The position numbers were made by a program, and so were the translations under genes. Shown here piece by piece: positions 17,495 to 26,768 of a DNA stretch of 64,000 nt (positions are counted from its first letter, which is position 1; each line of letters begins with the position of its first letter). The notes under the pieces were generated by a model. That model saw only the letters and a program-made list of their open reading frames with translations, made no database searches and was not told the DNA's origin. This DNA comes from Rhodococcus sp. SGAir0479 (GTDB taxonomy: Bacteria; Actinomycetota; Actinomycetes; Mycobacteriales; Mycobacteriaceae), in NCBI RefSeq assembly GCF_005484805.1, contig NZ_CP039432.1:3968001-4032000 (forward strand), in the 5' to 3' direction.

Positions 17495-19297
17495 ATGACC
17501 CTTTCCGCCCGCCGGGGACCCCGCGCGTTCGCCGTCCTGCTGGTGCTGTTGTTGCCCCTCGCCGCCCTGGTGGCGTGCTCGTCCGACAGTTCGACGTCCA
17601 CCGGTGACCTGTGCGCGCCGCCGGGCGTCGGGAGTGCGTCGGCGCTGCCCACCAACCTCGACAGTGCCGCCGCGGCCGCCGCCGAGGACCGGTACACCAC
17701 TGCGAACACCCTGCCGCTCAGCGACATCGACCCGGCGAAGCTGAACCTGGTCAAGCCCGGCACGCTGACGGTCGGCACGCTGTCGGACGCGCCGCCGAGC
17801 ATCTGTGTCAACTCGCACAACGTCTTCACCGGGTTCGACAACGAACTGCTGCGGGCGGTCGCGGAGAAGTTGGGGCTGCAGGTCGAGTTCGTCGGCACCG
17901 ACTTCGCGGGCCTGCTCGCGCAGGTGGCCGGCCACCGCTTCGACGTCGGGTCGTCGTCGATCACGACCACCGACGCGCGGCGCGAGCTGGTCGGCTTCAC
18001 CAACGGGTACGACTTCGGCTACTTCTCCCTCGTCGTCCCCAACGGCAGTGCGATCACCAGCTTCTCGGACCTGAACTCGTCGGTGCGCATCGGTGTGGTG
18101 CAGGGGACCGTGCAGGACGACTACGTCGTCAACACGCTCGGGCTGGACCCCGTAAAATTCCCCGACTACAACACCGCGTACGCCAACCTCAAGACCGGAC
18201 AGATCGACGCGTGGGTGGCGCCCTCGCAGCAGGCGGAGGGCGCGATCGCGCCCGGCGATCCGACGTCGATCGTGCAGAACACGTTCAGCCTCAACAACTA
18301 TGTGGGGTGGGCGGTCGCCAAGGACCACCAGCCGCTGATCGACGCGCTCAACTCCGGCCTCGACGCGGTCGTCGCCGACGGCACGTGGGCGCGGCTGTAC
18401 TCGGACTGGGTGCCGCGCGCGTTGCCCGAGGGCTGGAAGCCGGGCAGCAAGGCGGCGCCGGAGCCGCAGCTCCCCGATTTCGCGGCGCTGGCCGCGGAGA
18501 AGCAGACCGAGGCCCCGCCCGCGGCGGTGCAACCGCGCTCGACTTTGCAGCAGTTGGGCGACACCTTCTTCGACTGGGAACTGTACAAGCGCGCGTTCCC
18601 GGACCTGCTGCGCACCGGTCTGCCGAACACCCTGATCCTGGCGTTGTCGTCGGGCATCGTCGGCACCGTGTTGGGCATGCTGCTCGCGGTCGCCGGCATC
18701 TCCCGCACCCGATGGCTGCGCTGGCCGGCCCGCGTCTACACCGACATCTTCCGTGGGCTCCCCGCGGTGGTGATCATCCTGCTCGTCGGGCTCGGGGTCG
18801 GTCCGGTGGTCAAGGGGATGACCGGTAACAACCCGTACTGGCTGGGTGCCGCCGCACTGTCGCTGCTGGCGGCCGCCTACATCGGGGAGATCTTCCGCTC
18901 GGGTATCCAGAGCGTGGAGGCGGGACAGATGGAAGCCGCGCGGGCTCTGGGCTTCTCGTACCGCCGGTCGATGGCACTGGTGGTGATCCCGCAGGGCGTG
19001 CGGCGGGTGCTGCCGGCACTGATGAACCAGTTCATCTCGCTCATCAAGGACTCGTCGCTGATCTACTTCCTGGGCCTGCTGGTCACCCAGCGCGAGCTGT
19101 TCGCGGTGGGCCGCGATCTCAACGCCCAGACCGGTAACCTGTCGCCGCTGGTGGCCGCCGGCCTGTTCTACCTGGCGCTCACGATCCCGCTGACCCACCT
19201 GGTGAATTACATCGACCGACGGCTGCGGACCGGCCGCGCCGACACCTCCGGCACGCTCGACGAGCTCGAGCAGGCCATCGTCGTGGAGAGGGGGTGA
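17495..19297 (+). CDS. amino-acid ABC transporter: fused binding protein and permease
   Basis: A 600-residue fusion. The signal peptide has lipobox VAC with the lipidated Cys at residue 28. A periplasmic-binding-protein type 3 domain (about residues 85-330; [27 protein letters not shown]) follows, then a linker and a HisM/GlnP-type permease (about 370-580). The EAA loop is [22 protein letters not shown]. The protein carries its own receptor, as in some Gram-positive glutamine importers, and would dimerise with the ATPase encoded 4 nt downstream. ATG 17495 was chosen because the signal peptide starts here; the frame is open further upstream, inside the previous gene. Confidence 0.9.
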   Translation: MTLSARRGPRAFAVLLVLLLPLAALVACSSDSSTSTGDLCAPPGVGSASALPTNLDSAAAAAAEDRYTTANTLPLSDIDPAKLNLVKPGTLTVGTLSDAPPSICVNSHNVFTGFDNELLRAVAEKLGLQVEFVGTDFAGLLAQVAGHRFDVGSSSITTTDARRELVGFTNGYDFGYFSLVVPNGSAITSFSDLNSSVRIGVVQGTVQDDYVVNTLGLDPVKFPDYNTAYANLKTGQIDAWVAPSQQAEGAIAPGDPTSIVQNTFSLNNYVGWAVAKDHQPLIDALNSGLDAVVADGTWARLYSDWVPRALPEGWKPGSKAAPEPQLPDFAALAAEKQTEAPPAAVQPRSTLQQLGDTFFDWELYKRAFPDLLRTGLPNTLILALSSGIVGTVLGMLLAVAGISRTRWLRWPARVYTDIFRGLPAVVIILLVGLGVGPVVKGMTGNNPYWLGAAALSLLAAAYIGEIFRSGIQSVEAGQMEAARALGFSYRRSMALVVIPQGVRRVLPALMNQFISLIKDSSLIYFLGLLVTQRELFAVGRDLNAQTGNLSPLVAAGLFYLALTIPLTHLVNYIDRRLRTGRADTSGTLDELEQAIVVERG

Positions 19298-19301
19298 CGG
19301 C

Positions 19302-20045
19302 GTGAACGACAAGGCAGCCGAGTCGGTCTCCCTCACCGGCACGGACCTGCACCTGGCGTTCGGCACCAACAAGGTGCTGCGCGGGGTGGACCTGCACGTC
19401 GACGCCGGCAAGACCGTCACCGTCGTGGGGCCGTCCGGCTCCGGGAAGTCGACGCTGCTGCGGGTACTCAACCGGTTGCACGAGCCCGACGCCGGTGACG
19501 TTCTGCTCGACGGCCGCTCGGTGCTGCGCGACAACCCCGACCGGTTGCGTCAACGGATCGGGATGGTGTTCCAACACTTCAACCTGTTCCCGCACCGCAC
19601 GGTCGCCGACAACATCGCGCTCGGCCCGCGCAAGCTGCAGAAGCTTTCGAAGGAGGCGGCCCGCGCGCTCGCGCTCGAGCAGCTCGAGCTGGTGGGCCTG
19701 GCGCACAAGGCCGACTCGCGTCCGGGCAACCTGTCCGGGGGACAGCAGCAGCGCGTCGCGATCGCCCGCGCGTTGGCGATGAAGCCGCAGGTGATGTTCT
19801 TCGACGAGGCGACGTCGGCGCTCGACCCCGAACTGGTCAAGGGCGTGTTGGCGTTGATGGCCGATCTCGCGAAGGGCGGCATGACGATGGTCGTGGTGAC
19901 GCACGAGATGGGGTTCGCGCGGTCGGTGTCGGACACCGTGGTCTTCATGGACCGCGGCACGGTCGTCGAGGCCGGCAGTCCCGATCAAATGTTCGACAAC
20001 CCTCGCACCCCACGACTACAGACCTTCCTGTCCGAAGTTCTCTAA
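19302..20045 (+). CDS. polar amino-acid ABC transporter ATPase
   Basis: A 247-residue cytoplasmic ATPase. It has Walker [11 protein letters not shown]-loop [10 protein letters not shown], signature [15 protein letters not shown], Walker [13 protein letters not shown] and H-loop VTHEMGFA. This signature set is typical of the GlnQ/HisP subfamily for polar amino acids. GTG 19302 follows a purine-rich GGAGAGGGGGTGA ribosome site and lies 4 nt after the stop of the fused receptor-permease. The two genes form a complete importer. Confidence 0.93.
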   Translation: MNDKAAESVSLTGTDLHLAFGTNKVLRGVDLHVDAGKTVTVVGPSGSGKSTLLRVLNRLHEPDAGDVLLDGRSVLRDNPDRLRQRIGMVFQHFNLFPHRTVADNIALGPRKLQKLSKEAARALALEQLELVGLAHKADSRPGNLSGGQQQRVAIARALAMKPQVMFFDEATSALDPELVKGVLALMADLAKGGMTMVVVTHEMGFARSVSDTVVFMDRGTVVEAGSPDQMFDNPRTPRLQTFLSEVL

Positions 20046-20140
20046 AGTGTTGCGCGCATGGTTCCCCCACACGTGGATCGTCCGACGGGGATGGACACTC
20101 GATCCCTGTAGCGCCCACGCGTCGACGAAGCGAGGAAGCT

Positions 20141-21253
20141 TTGAACACGACACCGAGACTGAGATGGTTACTTCTGGCCGCGCTGGCGGTGGTGACGATG
20201 GCCAGCTGCGGAGCCGGTCTGGCACCACAGGCGCAGGCGCAGGGGCGGGTCGAGGCCGCCTCTGACGGACTGTATCTGGACGGGCAGAAGTGGTGGCCGG
20301 CGGGCTTCAACGCCTACCAGCTGTCGACCAACTGGGCGATCAACCGCGGCTGCGGCGGCATGGTCGACCTGCCGTCCTACTTCGAGTCCCTGCCCCCGAA
20401 CTCGCTCACGCGTTTCGATGCGTTCCAGGAACTGGCGATCAACAAGTTCACCGGCGAACCGGACTTCACCGCCATGGACGCCGTCTTCGCCGAGGCGGAA
20501 CGCACCGGCCAGATGCTCATTCCGGTGCTCTCCGCCCAGGACGGTGCGTGCGAGAGCGAGCGGTTCAAGGACCGGTCGTGGTACGTGGACGGATGGAAGA
20601 CCGACGACGAGAACGGCACCCGGCTGAGCTTCCAGGACTGGATGCAGACGGCGGTGAACCGGTGGAAGGACTCTCCGGCGGTCGCGGCGTGGGAACTGGT
20701 GGGGGAACCGGATTCCGGTGAGTGCGTGAACGGCAACTGCGACTGGTGGGTGCGCACGTGTCCGCCGGACGCCGCGCAGGTGTTGCGTGACTTCATGGAG
20801 GAGGCCGGCGCCGAGCTCAAGGCGATCGCGCCGAACCACCTCGTCACCGCGGGCCTGCTCGGTGGCGGTCAGTGCGGCACCGGCGGCGACGACTACCAGT
20901 ACGTGACCGAGTCGGACAACGTCGACTTCGTGCAGTACCACGACTACGGCGCCGACGGCGTCCCGCTGCCGGGCGACCAGTGGAACGGTCTGGCCCGCCG
21001 GATCGATCAGGCCGCGGCCGCCGGGAAGCCGTTGCTGGTCGCGGAGATCGGTGAGAACGCCGGCTCCTGCGAGTCGCTCGACGACCGGGCCGAGAGCATC
21101 GGCCGGAAGATCACCGGGCAGCGCGCGGCGGGCACCGCGGGCGCACTGCTGTGGGCGTTCGTCCCGGACCCGCGACTGAACGAGTGCACCATGGACATCG
21201 GCGTCGACGACCCGCTGTTCCCGCTCATGGCGGGCTTCAACACCCTCGGCTGA
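20141..21253 (+). CDS. exported GH5-like glycoside hydrolase (cellulase/mannanase fold)
   Basis: A 370-residue secreted protein. The hydrophobic N-terminus ends in TMASC (Cys 23), so it is either cleaved or lipid-anchored. The TIM-barrel shows the clan GH-A acid/base Glu in WELVGEP (Glu 189) and the nucleophile Glu in LLVAEIGE (Glu 302). Six or more Cys in the mature part suggest disulfides. The start is TTG 20141 behind GAGGAAG; no in-frame ATG or GTG would include the signal peptide. It faces the GT2 synthase gene across a terminator. A beta-glycan-cleaving enzyme beside a beta-glycan-type synthase suggests processing of the same polymer, as BcsZ does for cellulose (inference). Confidence 0.82.
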   Translation: MNTTPRLRWLLLAALAVVTMASCGAGLAPQAQAQGRVEAASDGLYLDGQKWWPAGFNAYQLSTNWAINRGCGGMVDLPSYFESLPPNSLTRFDAFQELAINKFTGEPDFTAMDAVFAEAERTGQMLIPVLSAQDGACESERFKDRSWYVDGWKTDDENGTRLSFQDWMQTAVNRWKDSPAVAAWELVGEPDSGECVNGNCDWWVRTCPPDAAQVLRDFMEEAGAELKAIAPNHLVTAGLLGGGQCGTGGDDYQYVTESDNVDFVQYHDYGADGVPLPGDQWNGLARRIDQAAAAGKPLLVAEIGENAGSCESLDDRAESIGRKITGQRAAGTAGALLWAFVPDPRLNECTMDIGVDDPLFPLMAGFNTLG

Positions 21254-21258
21254 TCCCG

Positions 21259-21321
21259 CGCGTTTCGCGCACTTGTCGCGCCGGCGGGGGCCGGAACTCC
21301 GCGACAAGTGCGCGAAACGCG
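21259..21321. terminator. perfect 22-bp inverted repeat; bidirectional terminator and copy A of dispersed palindrome
   Basis: Arms at 21259-21280 and 21300-21321 are exact complements with a 19-nt spacer, between the convergent GH5-like and GT2 genes. No T-tract follows, which is common for actinobacterial terminators. A related imperfect copy occurs at 11530-11591. Confidence 0.8.
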
Positions 21322-21344
21322 GGGCAGGACGCGGGCAGACCGGG

Positions 21345-22856
21345 TCAGGGGGCGGGCGCGGTGGTGGACCCGGCGGGGGAGTCGGTGGCGGCGGTGGCGG
21401 CCGCCGGGGTGGGTGTCGCGAGGCCGTGGAAGGTCTTCTCCCAGTACGACGGGTTGCGCAGCAGCTGCCAGCAGCCCTTGGTCGCGGCGATGCTCATCAT
21501 CAGCCAGTAGATCGGCACCGTGAGGCACGCGAGGAGCAGGTTGGAGTTCCCGGACTCGCGGCAGCCCACGATGTTCATGTAGATCGCGGCCGCGTTGCCG
21601 AACACCAGCGACACGAGCGCGCAGTAGTAGATGTACGGCGGGAACACGTCGGCGACGACGAGCGGCTGGCCCAGCAGCCACGTGAAGGTGATGAACCAGA
21701 ACACCAGGTTGAGGCACGCGATGATCGGGGTGCCGGCGAGCAGCAGCGTGAAACGGATGAAGCTGACGGCTCCGAGCGAGCGCCACGCCTCGAGCGGGCG
21801 GCGGGTGTGGACCAGCCACGACTGCAGGTAGCCCTTGTACCAGCGCGATCGCTGGCGGATCCAGTTGATCGGGTCGCTGTTGGCCTCCTCGATCGTGGTG
21901 GAGTCGAGCACCGCGGTCGAGTAGCCCGACGCCGCGATCCGCACTCCCAGGTCGGCGTCCTCGGTGACGTTGTGCGGGTCCCAGGCACCGATCTCGTCGA
22001 GCACCCAGCGCTGCAGGTGGTTCGACGTGCCGCCCAACGGGATCGGGGATCGGGTCTTCATCAGGCCGGGCAGCAGGAAGTTGAACCACACCGCGTACTC
22101 GGCGGTGAACCAGCCGGTGAGCAGGTTCTGCCGGCCGTTGTCGAACGCCAGTTTGGCTTGCACGCACGCGACGTCGTCGGGCTGGCGGGCGAACGCGGCG
22201 ACCACTCGCCGCAGCTGCAGCGGGTCGGGCTTGTCCTCGGCGTCGTAGATGGTGACGATCTCGCCGGTCGCGAAATGCAGCCCGTAATTGCACGCCTTCG
22301 GCTTGGTGCGCGGCTGCGCCTCCGGAACCAGCACCACCGTGACGATCTCACCGCCGGGCACGGAGATCGCGTCCTTCGCGGCCGCGACGGTGCCGTGGTC
22401 GTCCTCCTCGAGAAGCAACAGCACCTGCAGCTTGTCCCGCGGATACTCGAGTGCGGTCATCCCGGAGACGAGGTCGTAGATCACCTCGGTCTCGTCGTAG
22501 GCCGGGACCAGGATCGTGTAGGTGGGCAACTCGTCGTCGGGGATCGCGCGCGCGTCCTCGTCGGTGACGGTGACGATCGCGTCCCGGTCGAGCCCGCGCG
22601 CGAAGATGAGCACCCGGTCGATCATGGTGGCCACGTACGCGAACGTGCACACCGCGATGACGACCGTGAAGGTCACGATCGGGAAGAACACCGCGCACAC
22701 CGCGACCGCCAGCGCCAGCGCGATCCCCAGGTTGCGCTGCCACGGCACGAACGCCACCGCGGCCGAGGCCAGCGGCCGGCGTTCGCGCAGTCCGTCGACC
22801 GCGTCGTGCAGCGCCGCGGCCTTGAAGTCGTCGTCCACCGCGTCGGTCACGCTCAT
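21345..22856 (-). CDS. processive family-2 glycosyltransferase, cellulose-synthase-like
   Basis: A 503-residue membrane glycosyltransferase. Two helices (about 42-80) precede the catalytic domain. The processive GT2 set is complete: acidic EEDD at 150-153, DAED at 205-208, TED at 298-300 and QRSRW at 335-339. Four or so helices follow (about 364-465), then an Ala/Pro/Thr tail. Such enzymes polymerise a beta-linked glycan from a sugar nucleotide and push it through their own channel. The polymer is not predictable here (cellulose, mannan, hyaluronan-like and others are possible). ATG 22856 overlaps the stop of the upstream membrane-protein gene (ATGA). No PilZ domain is present. Confidence 0.87.
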   Translation of the reverse strand: MSVTDAVDDDFKAAALHDAVDGLRERRPLASAAVAFVPWQRNLGIALALAVAVCAVFFPIVTFTVVIAVCTFAYVATMIDRVLIFARGLDRDAIVTVTDEDARAIPDDELPTYTILVPAYDETEVIYDLVSGMTALEYPRDKLQVLLLLEEDDHGTVAAAKDAISVPGGEIVTVVLVPEAQPRTKPKACNYGLHFATGEIVTIYDAEDKPDPLQLRRVVAAFARQPDDVACVQAKLAFDNGRQNLLTGWFTAEYAVWFNFLLPGLMKTRSPIPLGGTSNHLQRWVLDEIGAWDPHNVTEDADLGVRIAASGYSTAVLDSTTIEEANSDPINWIRQRSRWYKGYLQSWLVHTRRPLEAWRSLGAVSFIRFTLLLAGTPIIACLNLVFWFITFTWLLGQPLVVADVFPPYIYYCALVSLVFGNAAAIYMNIVGCRESGNSNLLLACLTVPIYWLMMSIAATKGCWQLLRNPSYWEKTFHGLATPTPAAATAATDSPAGSTTAPAP

Positions 22857-24424
22857 GCCTCGCCCGCCTTCCACTGCATGTCGACGAGGTCGGTACCCAC
22901 CGCGGTGAGCATCTCTCGGTCCTTGTACTCGGAGTTCTCGTCGACGGTCACGGCGTTGCCGCGGATCAGCACGTTGAACGTGTTGGTGACGTCGGTGGCC
23001 ATGGACGGCGTGGGCTGCGGGAAGATCGCGTCCGGGCGATGGTCGTCGACCGTCACGAGGTTGACGCGTTGGGTCACCTCCCCGCGCGTCCACGTGAACG
23101 ACAGCAGGCTCCAGGTGAGCAGGGCCTGCTCGTCCACGATCGTGGAGAGCTCGCCCTGCACGCCGTGGCCGAGGTCGACGGGCAGGACGGGGCTGCGGCG
23201 GGCGTCGGCCAGTCGGTAGAGCGTGTCGGTCGGGTACACGGCCAGCGTCGCCGGACGGCGGGTGTCGAGCGTGTCGACGACGACGCGCCGGGGACGGGAC
23301 TGCGCGTCCCAGTCCGGTTTGCCCTCGTCGGCGACGATCGTCTGCCGCACGAGCGTGGCACGGCGGCCGAAGAACCGATTGGCCCAGTCGAAGTCCTCGC
23401 TGCGCTCCTGGGTCCACCCGGCGGGGACCGCCAGTTGCCGTCCGGCGCCGTGCGGCCCGTCGGCGATGACGGTGGCGGGCGGAGCCGGCAGCGAGATCAG
23501 CGAGAGCACGAACGCGACGGCGACGACGACGAGACCGGAGCGGACCAGCCCGGTGCGCACCGCGGCGGACCGATGCGGTGCCACCGAGTAGGCCGCGCGC
23601 CGGTCCGTGAAGTAGTACCCGTACTGCACGTACATGCCGATGCCCACGATCACGGCCGCGGCTCCGGCCGGGACAAACTGCAGCACGGCCCGGGGTGCGT
23701 CCGGGAAGACGAACCAGATGAACAGCAGCACCGCCAGACCGATCGCGACGGTGCCGACCACCCCGATCACGCCGCGGCGCCGGGTCCGGCCGACCGCGAT
23801 CGCGGTGGCAGCGGCGGCGAGGACCGTGAGCACGATGCTCACGTGCTGGGACTGCCCGCCCAGCATCACCACGGCCATGCGGTAGGGGAGCGGCGCGACG
23901 AGCAGGAGCAGGAGCCAGACCGGCCAGTACCGGCCCACGGGTCGCAACCCGAACAGCAGGACCGCGGAACCGATGACGAACAGCATCCACGACAGCAGGT
24001 CGATCCGCAGGAGAGCGAACTGCTCCTCGTAGCGGGGCAGCAGCAGCCACTGGACGGCCACCGAGACGACGAGGGCGATCCCACCGACCAGGCTGTCGAT
24101 CTGCCGGTCGTGGATGGGTAGTTCCCCCTCCCGGCGCCGGGTGATGCCCACCGCCGCGACGGCGGCCAGGAACGGCATGGCCAGGATGTAGCCGAGGAAG
24201 TCGCCGCCCCGGATGTCGTCGACGGTGCGCAGCACCGAGGGCCAGAAGGCGGCCAGCGAGCAGCCCGCGATGAGCAGCCAGCGTAAGAGGATGGACGTGC
24301 CGGTGAACGGTGCTGCCTCCGAATGCTTCCCGGCACCCGTGTGCTGCGGCGCTCCGGCAGCATCCGCGGCACCGTCACCGGGTTCGGTGGGCGAGGTGTC
24401 GACACCCGAAGTGGCATGCGTCAT
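22853..24424 (-). CDS. large membrane protein with C-terminal extracytoplasmic domain (possibly exosortase/EpsI-like)
   Basis: A 523-residue protein. A hydrophilic N-terminus of about 45 residues leads into roughly nine hydrophobic helices (about 50-320), then a soluble domain of about 200 residues. ATG 24424 is preceded by GGGAGG. The order of conserved-looking elements in the membrane part (FWPSVLRTVDD, DRQIDSLVGG, LLLVAPLPYR) recalls the N-terminal half of exosortase/EpsH proteins, and the soluble end recalls EpsI partners. The catalytic Cys of exosortases is not seen, so this match is weak. It is coupled to the GT2 gene and divergent from the BcsB-like gene, suggesting a structural or export role for the glycan. 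Function unknown. Confidence 0.75.
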   Translation of the reverse strand: MTHATSGVDTSPTEPGDGAADAAGAPQHTGAGKHSEAAPFTGTSILLRWLLIAGCSLAAFWPSVLRTVDDIRGGDFLGYILAMPFLAAVAAVGITRRREGELPIHDRQIDSLVGGIALVVSVAVQWLLLPRYEEQFALLRIDLLSWMLFVIGSAVLLFGLRPVGRYWPVWLLLLLVAPLPYRMAVVMLGGQSQHVSIVLTVLAAAATAIAVGRTRRRGVIGVVGTVAIGLAVLLFIWFVFPDAPRAVLQFVPAGAAAVIVGIGMYVQYGYYFTDRRAAYSVAPHRSAAVRTGLVRSGLVVVAVAFVLSLISLPAPPATVIADGPHGAGRQLAVPAGWTQERSEDFDWANRFFGRRATLVRQTIVADEGKPDWDAQSRPRRVVVDTLDTRRPATLAVYPTDTLYRLADARRSPVLPVDLGHGVQGELSTIVDEQALLTWSLLSFTWTRGEVTQRVNLVTVDDHRPDAIFPQPTPSMATDVTNTFNVLIRGNAVTVDENSEYKDREMLTAVGTDLVDMQWKAGEA

Positions 24425-24806
24425 GGTCGATTTCCTCCCCGCTCGCTCCAACTCATGTGCAGTCGAGACCTTTTCGCGATTGTCGGGTGACGCGGCCGCA
24501 CCGGACCGCCGGCCGTTCCATCTTGACTCATGTGGAAGGCGAGGGGGATGTTACGCACAGGGACCGGTCTCGGCACCCGACCGATACCCCCGGAAAGCAT
24601 ACCCGCGGGTAGTTCGATCTTGAACCACCGTTCAGGTGGGGAGCGTGGTTAGATGTCAGCGGGTGAAGGTGAGCGTTGGGGCCGGTCGGTCGGACCGCGG
24701 CGGCGCACAAGGTGTTTCGGATTCCGCTTCCTTCGCTCAGCCGACCGTTCGTCGATACGCTCGACCGGATGCCGGCAGCACGACGAAGGACGATCTGGAG
24801 AGAACG
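24425..24806. promoter_or_regulatory. divergent promoter region of the polysaccharide locus
   Basis: 382 bases without a gene, between the divergent membrane-protein and BcsB-like genes. It contains a perfect 12-bp palindrome TACCCGCGGGTA at 24600-24611 and a small hairpin CCACC-GTTCA-GGTGG at 24625-24639. Both arms of the locus could be controlled from here. No known riboswitch was recognised. Confidence 0.45.
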
Positions 24807-26768
24807 ATGGTAGACACCGGGGCGCCGCGCCGACGCATACTCGCGACCCTCGTCACGGGCACGCTCGTGACGATCGGCGCCCTCCTGCCCGGCGCCGGCA
24901 CTGCAGCCGCGCAGGACTCCGACGACGCACCGGCCGCCGCCGGCCAGACCGTGCCGTTCCCCCAGCTGGGTCGCCCCACCGACCTCCGGTTCACCTCGGA
25001 CGTCCCGCTGACGGTCACGCTGCCCGTCCCGGACGGACTGCAGGCCAGCCGCCTCACCGGAAACCTCACCACGCCAGGCGACTTCCGTCAGGGATGGCTC
25101 GAGTTCCGCTCGGACGACCGAGTGGTCCAGCGCGTCGAGGTCCCCGCCGCCAACCAGAACGGCATCCCGCTGTCGGTGCCGCTCGACGGCCTGCCGGTGG
25201 CCGACCGGGCGGTCACCCTCGCCATCACCAGCCACTATGTCCCGATCGACGACCGCTGCTACGACCGCAGCCAGTTCGCCCCGATGACGCTGCGGGACGC
25301 CACGACCACGTACACCGGGGTCGAGAAGCAGCCCGCGTCACCGGCCGAGTTCCTGCCTCCGGTCCTGCGGAAGCTGACCATCTTCGTCGCCGATCCCACG
25401 TCGCGGTCCGATCAGAACGCCGCACTCACGCTCAGCACCGCCGTCGTCAACCACTACGGCAGCCAACCGGTCCGCGTCGAGATCCAGGAGCTGCCGGTGG
25501 GCGGCGGCCTGCCCGGCGTGGCGCCGACGCCGTTCGAGCGCACGGTCGTCGTCGGTGGCGCGTCGGAGGCCGGGATCGGCCTGGAGGGGACGCCCGCCGG
25601 CGCCCCGGTGCTGCGGATCGCCGGGAACGAGACCGACCTGTCGTCGCAGGTGGCGCTGTTCGTCGCCAACCTCGACGGCTACGCGGCGGCCAGCCGCGCG
25701 ATCACGGCGCCCGACGAGAAGGTGCCCGAGGTGGCGCAGGACGTCGTCACGCTCGAGCAGCTGAAGATCGGCTCGCTCACCGCGTCGGGAGCCAACCACA
25801 TCGAGGTCCCGATCGAGATCAACCAGACCCAGCTCGGCCGGCCCGTCCGCGAGCTGTCCGCGCACCTGCTCGGCACCTACGTACCGCTGCCGCCCTCGCG
25901 CAACGGCATCCTCGCCGTCCGGATGGGCGAGACGCAGCTGGCGAGCGCGCCGCTCGACGCCTCGGGCGCGTTCGACCTGCAGGTGAACGTGCCGGACACG
26001 CTGCTGTCCCGGTTCATGACGCTCACGGTGGCGCTCGACATCACCGGCGACTTCCAGTGCGGCACCAGCGATACGTCGTCGCTCACCGTCGACCCGCGCA
26101 GCACCGTCTCCTCCAAGCCCGCGACCCCGCCCGTGCCCGGCGGGTTCGCGTCGCTGCCGCAGACGCTGCTGCCCACCGTCGACGTCGGCCTGGGCGACAA
26201 CGATCTCGGCGACCTGCGCCGCGCCAACCAGCTGCTCGTCCAGATGCAGGACGTGAGCTACCTGCCACTGCAACCGCGGGTGCGTCCACTCACCGAGGCG
26301 GCCGCCGACTCGTTGCCGGCGATCCTGGTGGCCGCCGACGGCAACCTGCCGCAGTCGGTGCGGCAGCCGCTCGCGTCGGCCGACCCGGCGCTGCTGGCCC
26401 TGCAGGGCGTCAGCGGCACCACCCCGTACGGCTCGCTCCAGGTGATCGAACAGGGCAGCCGCACGGTCGTGCTGGCCACGTCCACGGGCGAGCCCCGCGA
26501 CCTCGACGCGCTGCTCGCGTCGCTCGAGGCGGACCCGTCGCGGTTCCCGCGGCTCACCGGTGACGCCCTGATCGGTCCGCGGGACGCGCAACCGTTCACG
26601 ATCGGCGTGAAGGTCACCGACGTCGTGCCCCAGGCCGCGGCCGCACCCCAGGACGACGCCGACACCGGCGTCGGGACGGGCACGATCGTCGCGATCGCCG
26701 CCGGGACCGTGGTGCTCGCCGTGATCGTGGTCGGCGCGACGGTGTGGCTGCGCCGCCGGCGGACGTGA
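24807..26768 (+). CDS. BcsB-like exported glycan-synthase subunit
   Basis: A 653-residue protein. The signal peptide (about residues 1-42) is followed by a long beta-rich extracytoplasmic region and one C-terminal helix (about 622-648) ending in RRRRT, giving a type I membrane protein. The segments LRFTSDVPLTVTLPVPDG, ITSHYVPIDDRCYD and NHYGSQPVRVEIQELP resemble the cellulose-synthase subunit BcsB family, whose carbohydrate-binding domains guide the glycan out of the synthase. ATG 24807 follows GGAG at good spacing. It is 4-bp coupled to the downstream GT-C-like gene. It likely partners the GT2 encoded on the other arm of the locus (inference). Confidence 0.8.
   Translation: MVDTGAPRRRILATLVTGTLVTIGALLPGAGTAAAQDSDDAPAAAGQTVPFPQLGRPTDLRFTSDVPLTVTLPVPDGLQASRLTGNLTTPGDFRQGWLEFRSDDRVVQRVEVPAANQNGIPLSVPLDGLPVADRAVTLAITSHYVPIDDRCYDRSQFAPMTLRDATTTYTGVEKQPASPAEFLPPVLRKLTIFVADPTSRSDQNAALTLSTAVVNHYGSQPVRVEIQELPVGGGLPGVAPTPFERTVVVGGASEAGIGLEGTPAGAPVLRIAGNETDLSSQVALFVANLDGYAAASRAITAPDEKVPEVAQDVVTLEQLKIGSLTASGANHIEVPIEINQTQLGRPVRELSAHLLGTYVPLPPSRNGILAVRMGETQLASAPLDASGAFDLQVNVPDTLLSRFMTLTVALDITGDFQCGTSDTSSLTVDPRSTVSSKPATPPVPGGFASLPQTLLPTVDVGLGDNDLGDLRRANQLLVQMQDVSYLPLQPRVRPLTEAAADSLPAILVAADGNLPQSVRQPLASADPALLALQGVSGTTPYGSLQVIEQGSRTVVLATSTGEPRDLDALLASLEADPSRFPRLTGDALIGPRDAQPFTIGVKVTDVVPQAAAAPQDDADTGVGTGTIVAIAAGTVVLAVIVVGATVWLRRRRT

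Noticed and set aside
21345-24050. A 901-codon open frame on the minus strand covering the GT2 gene and most of the next gene
   Set aside because: Only the part from 22856 down has coding features; the upstream half is an out-of-frame shadow of the membrane-protein gene, low in hydrophobic pattern and rich in Arg/Pro/Ala.
24425-24806. A c-di-GMP or c-di-AMP riboswitch upstream of the glycan locus
   Set aside because: Only short hairpins and a palindrome are visible; the conserved core sequences of those riboswitches are not present.
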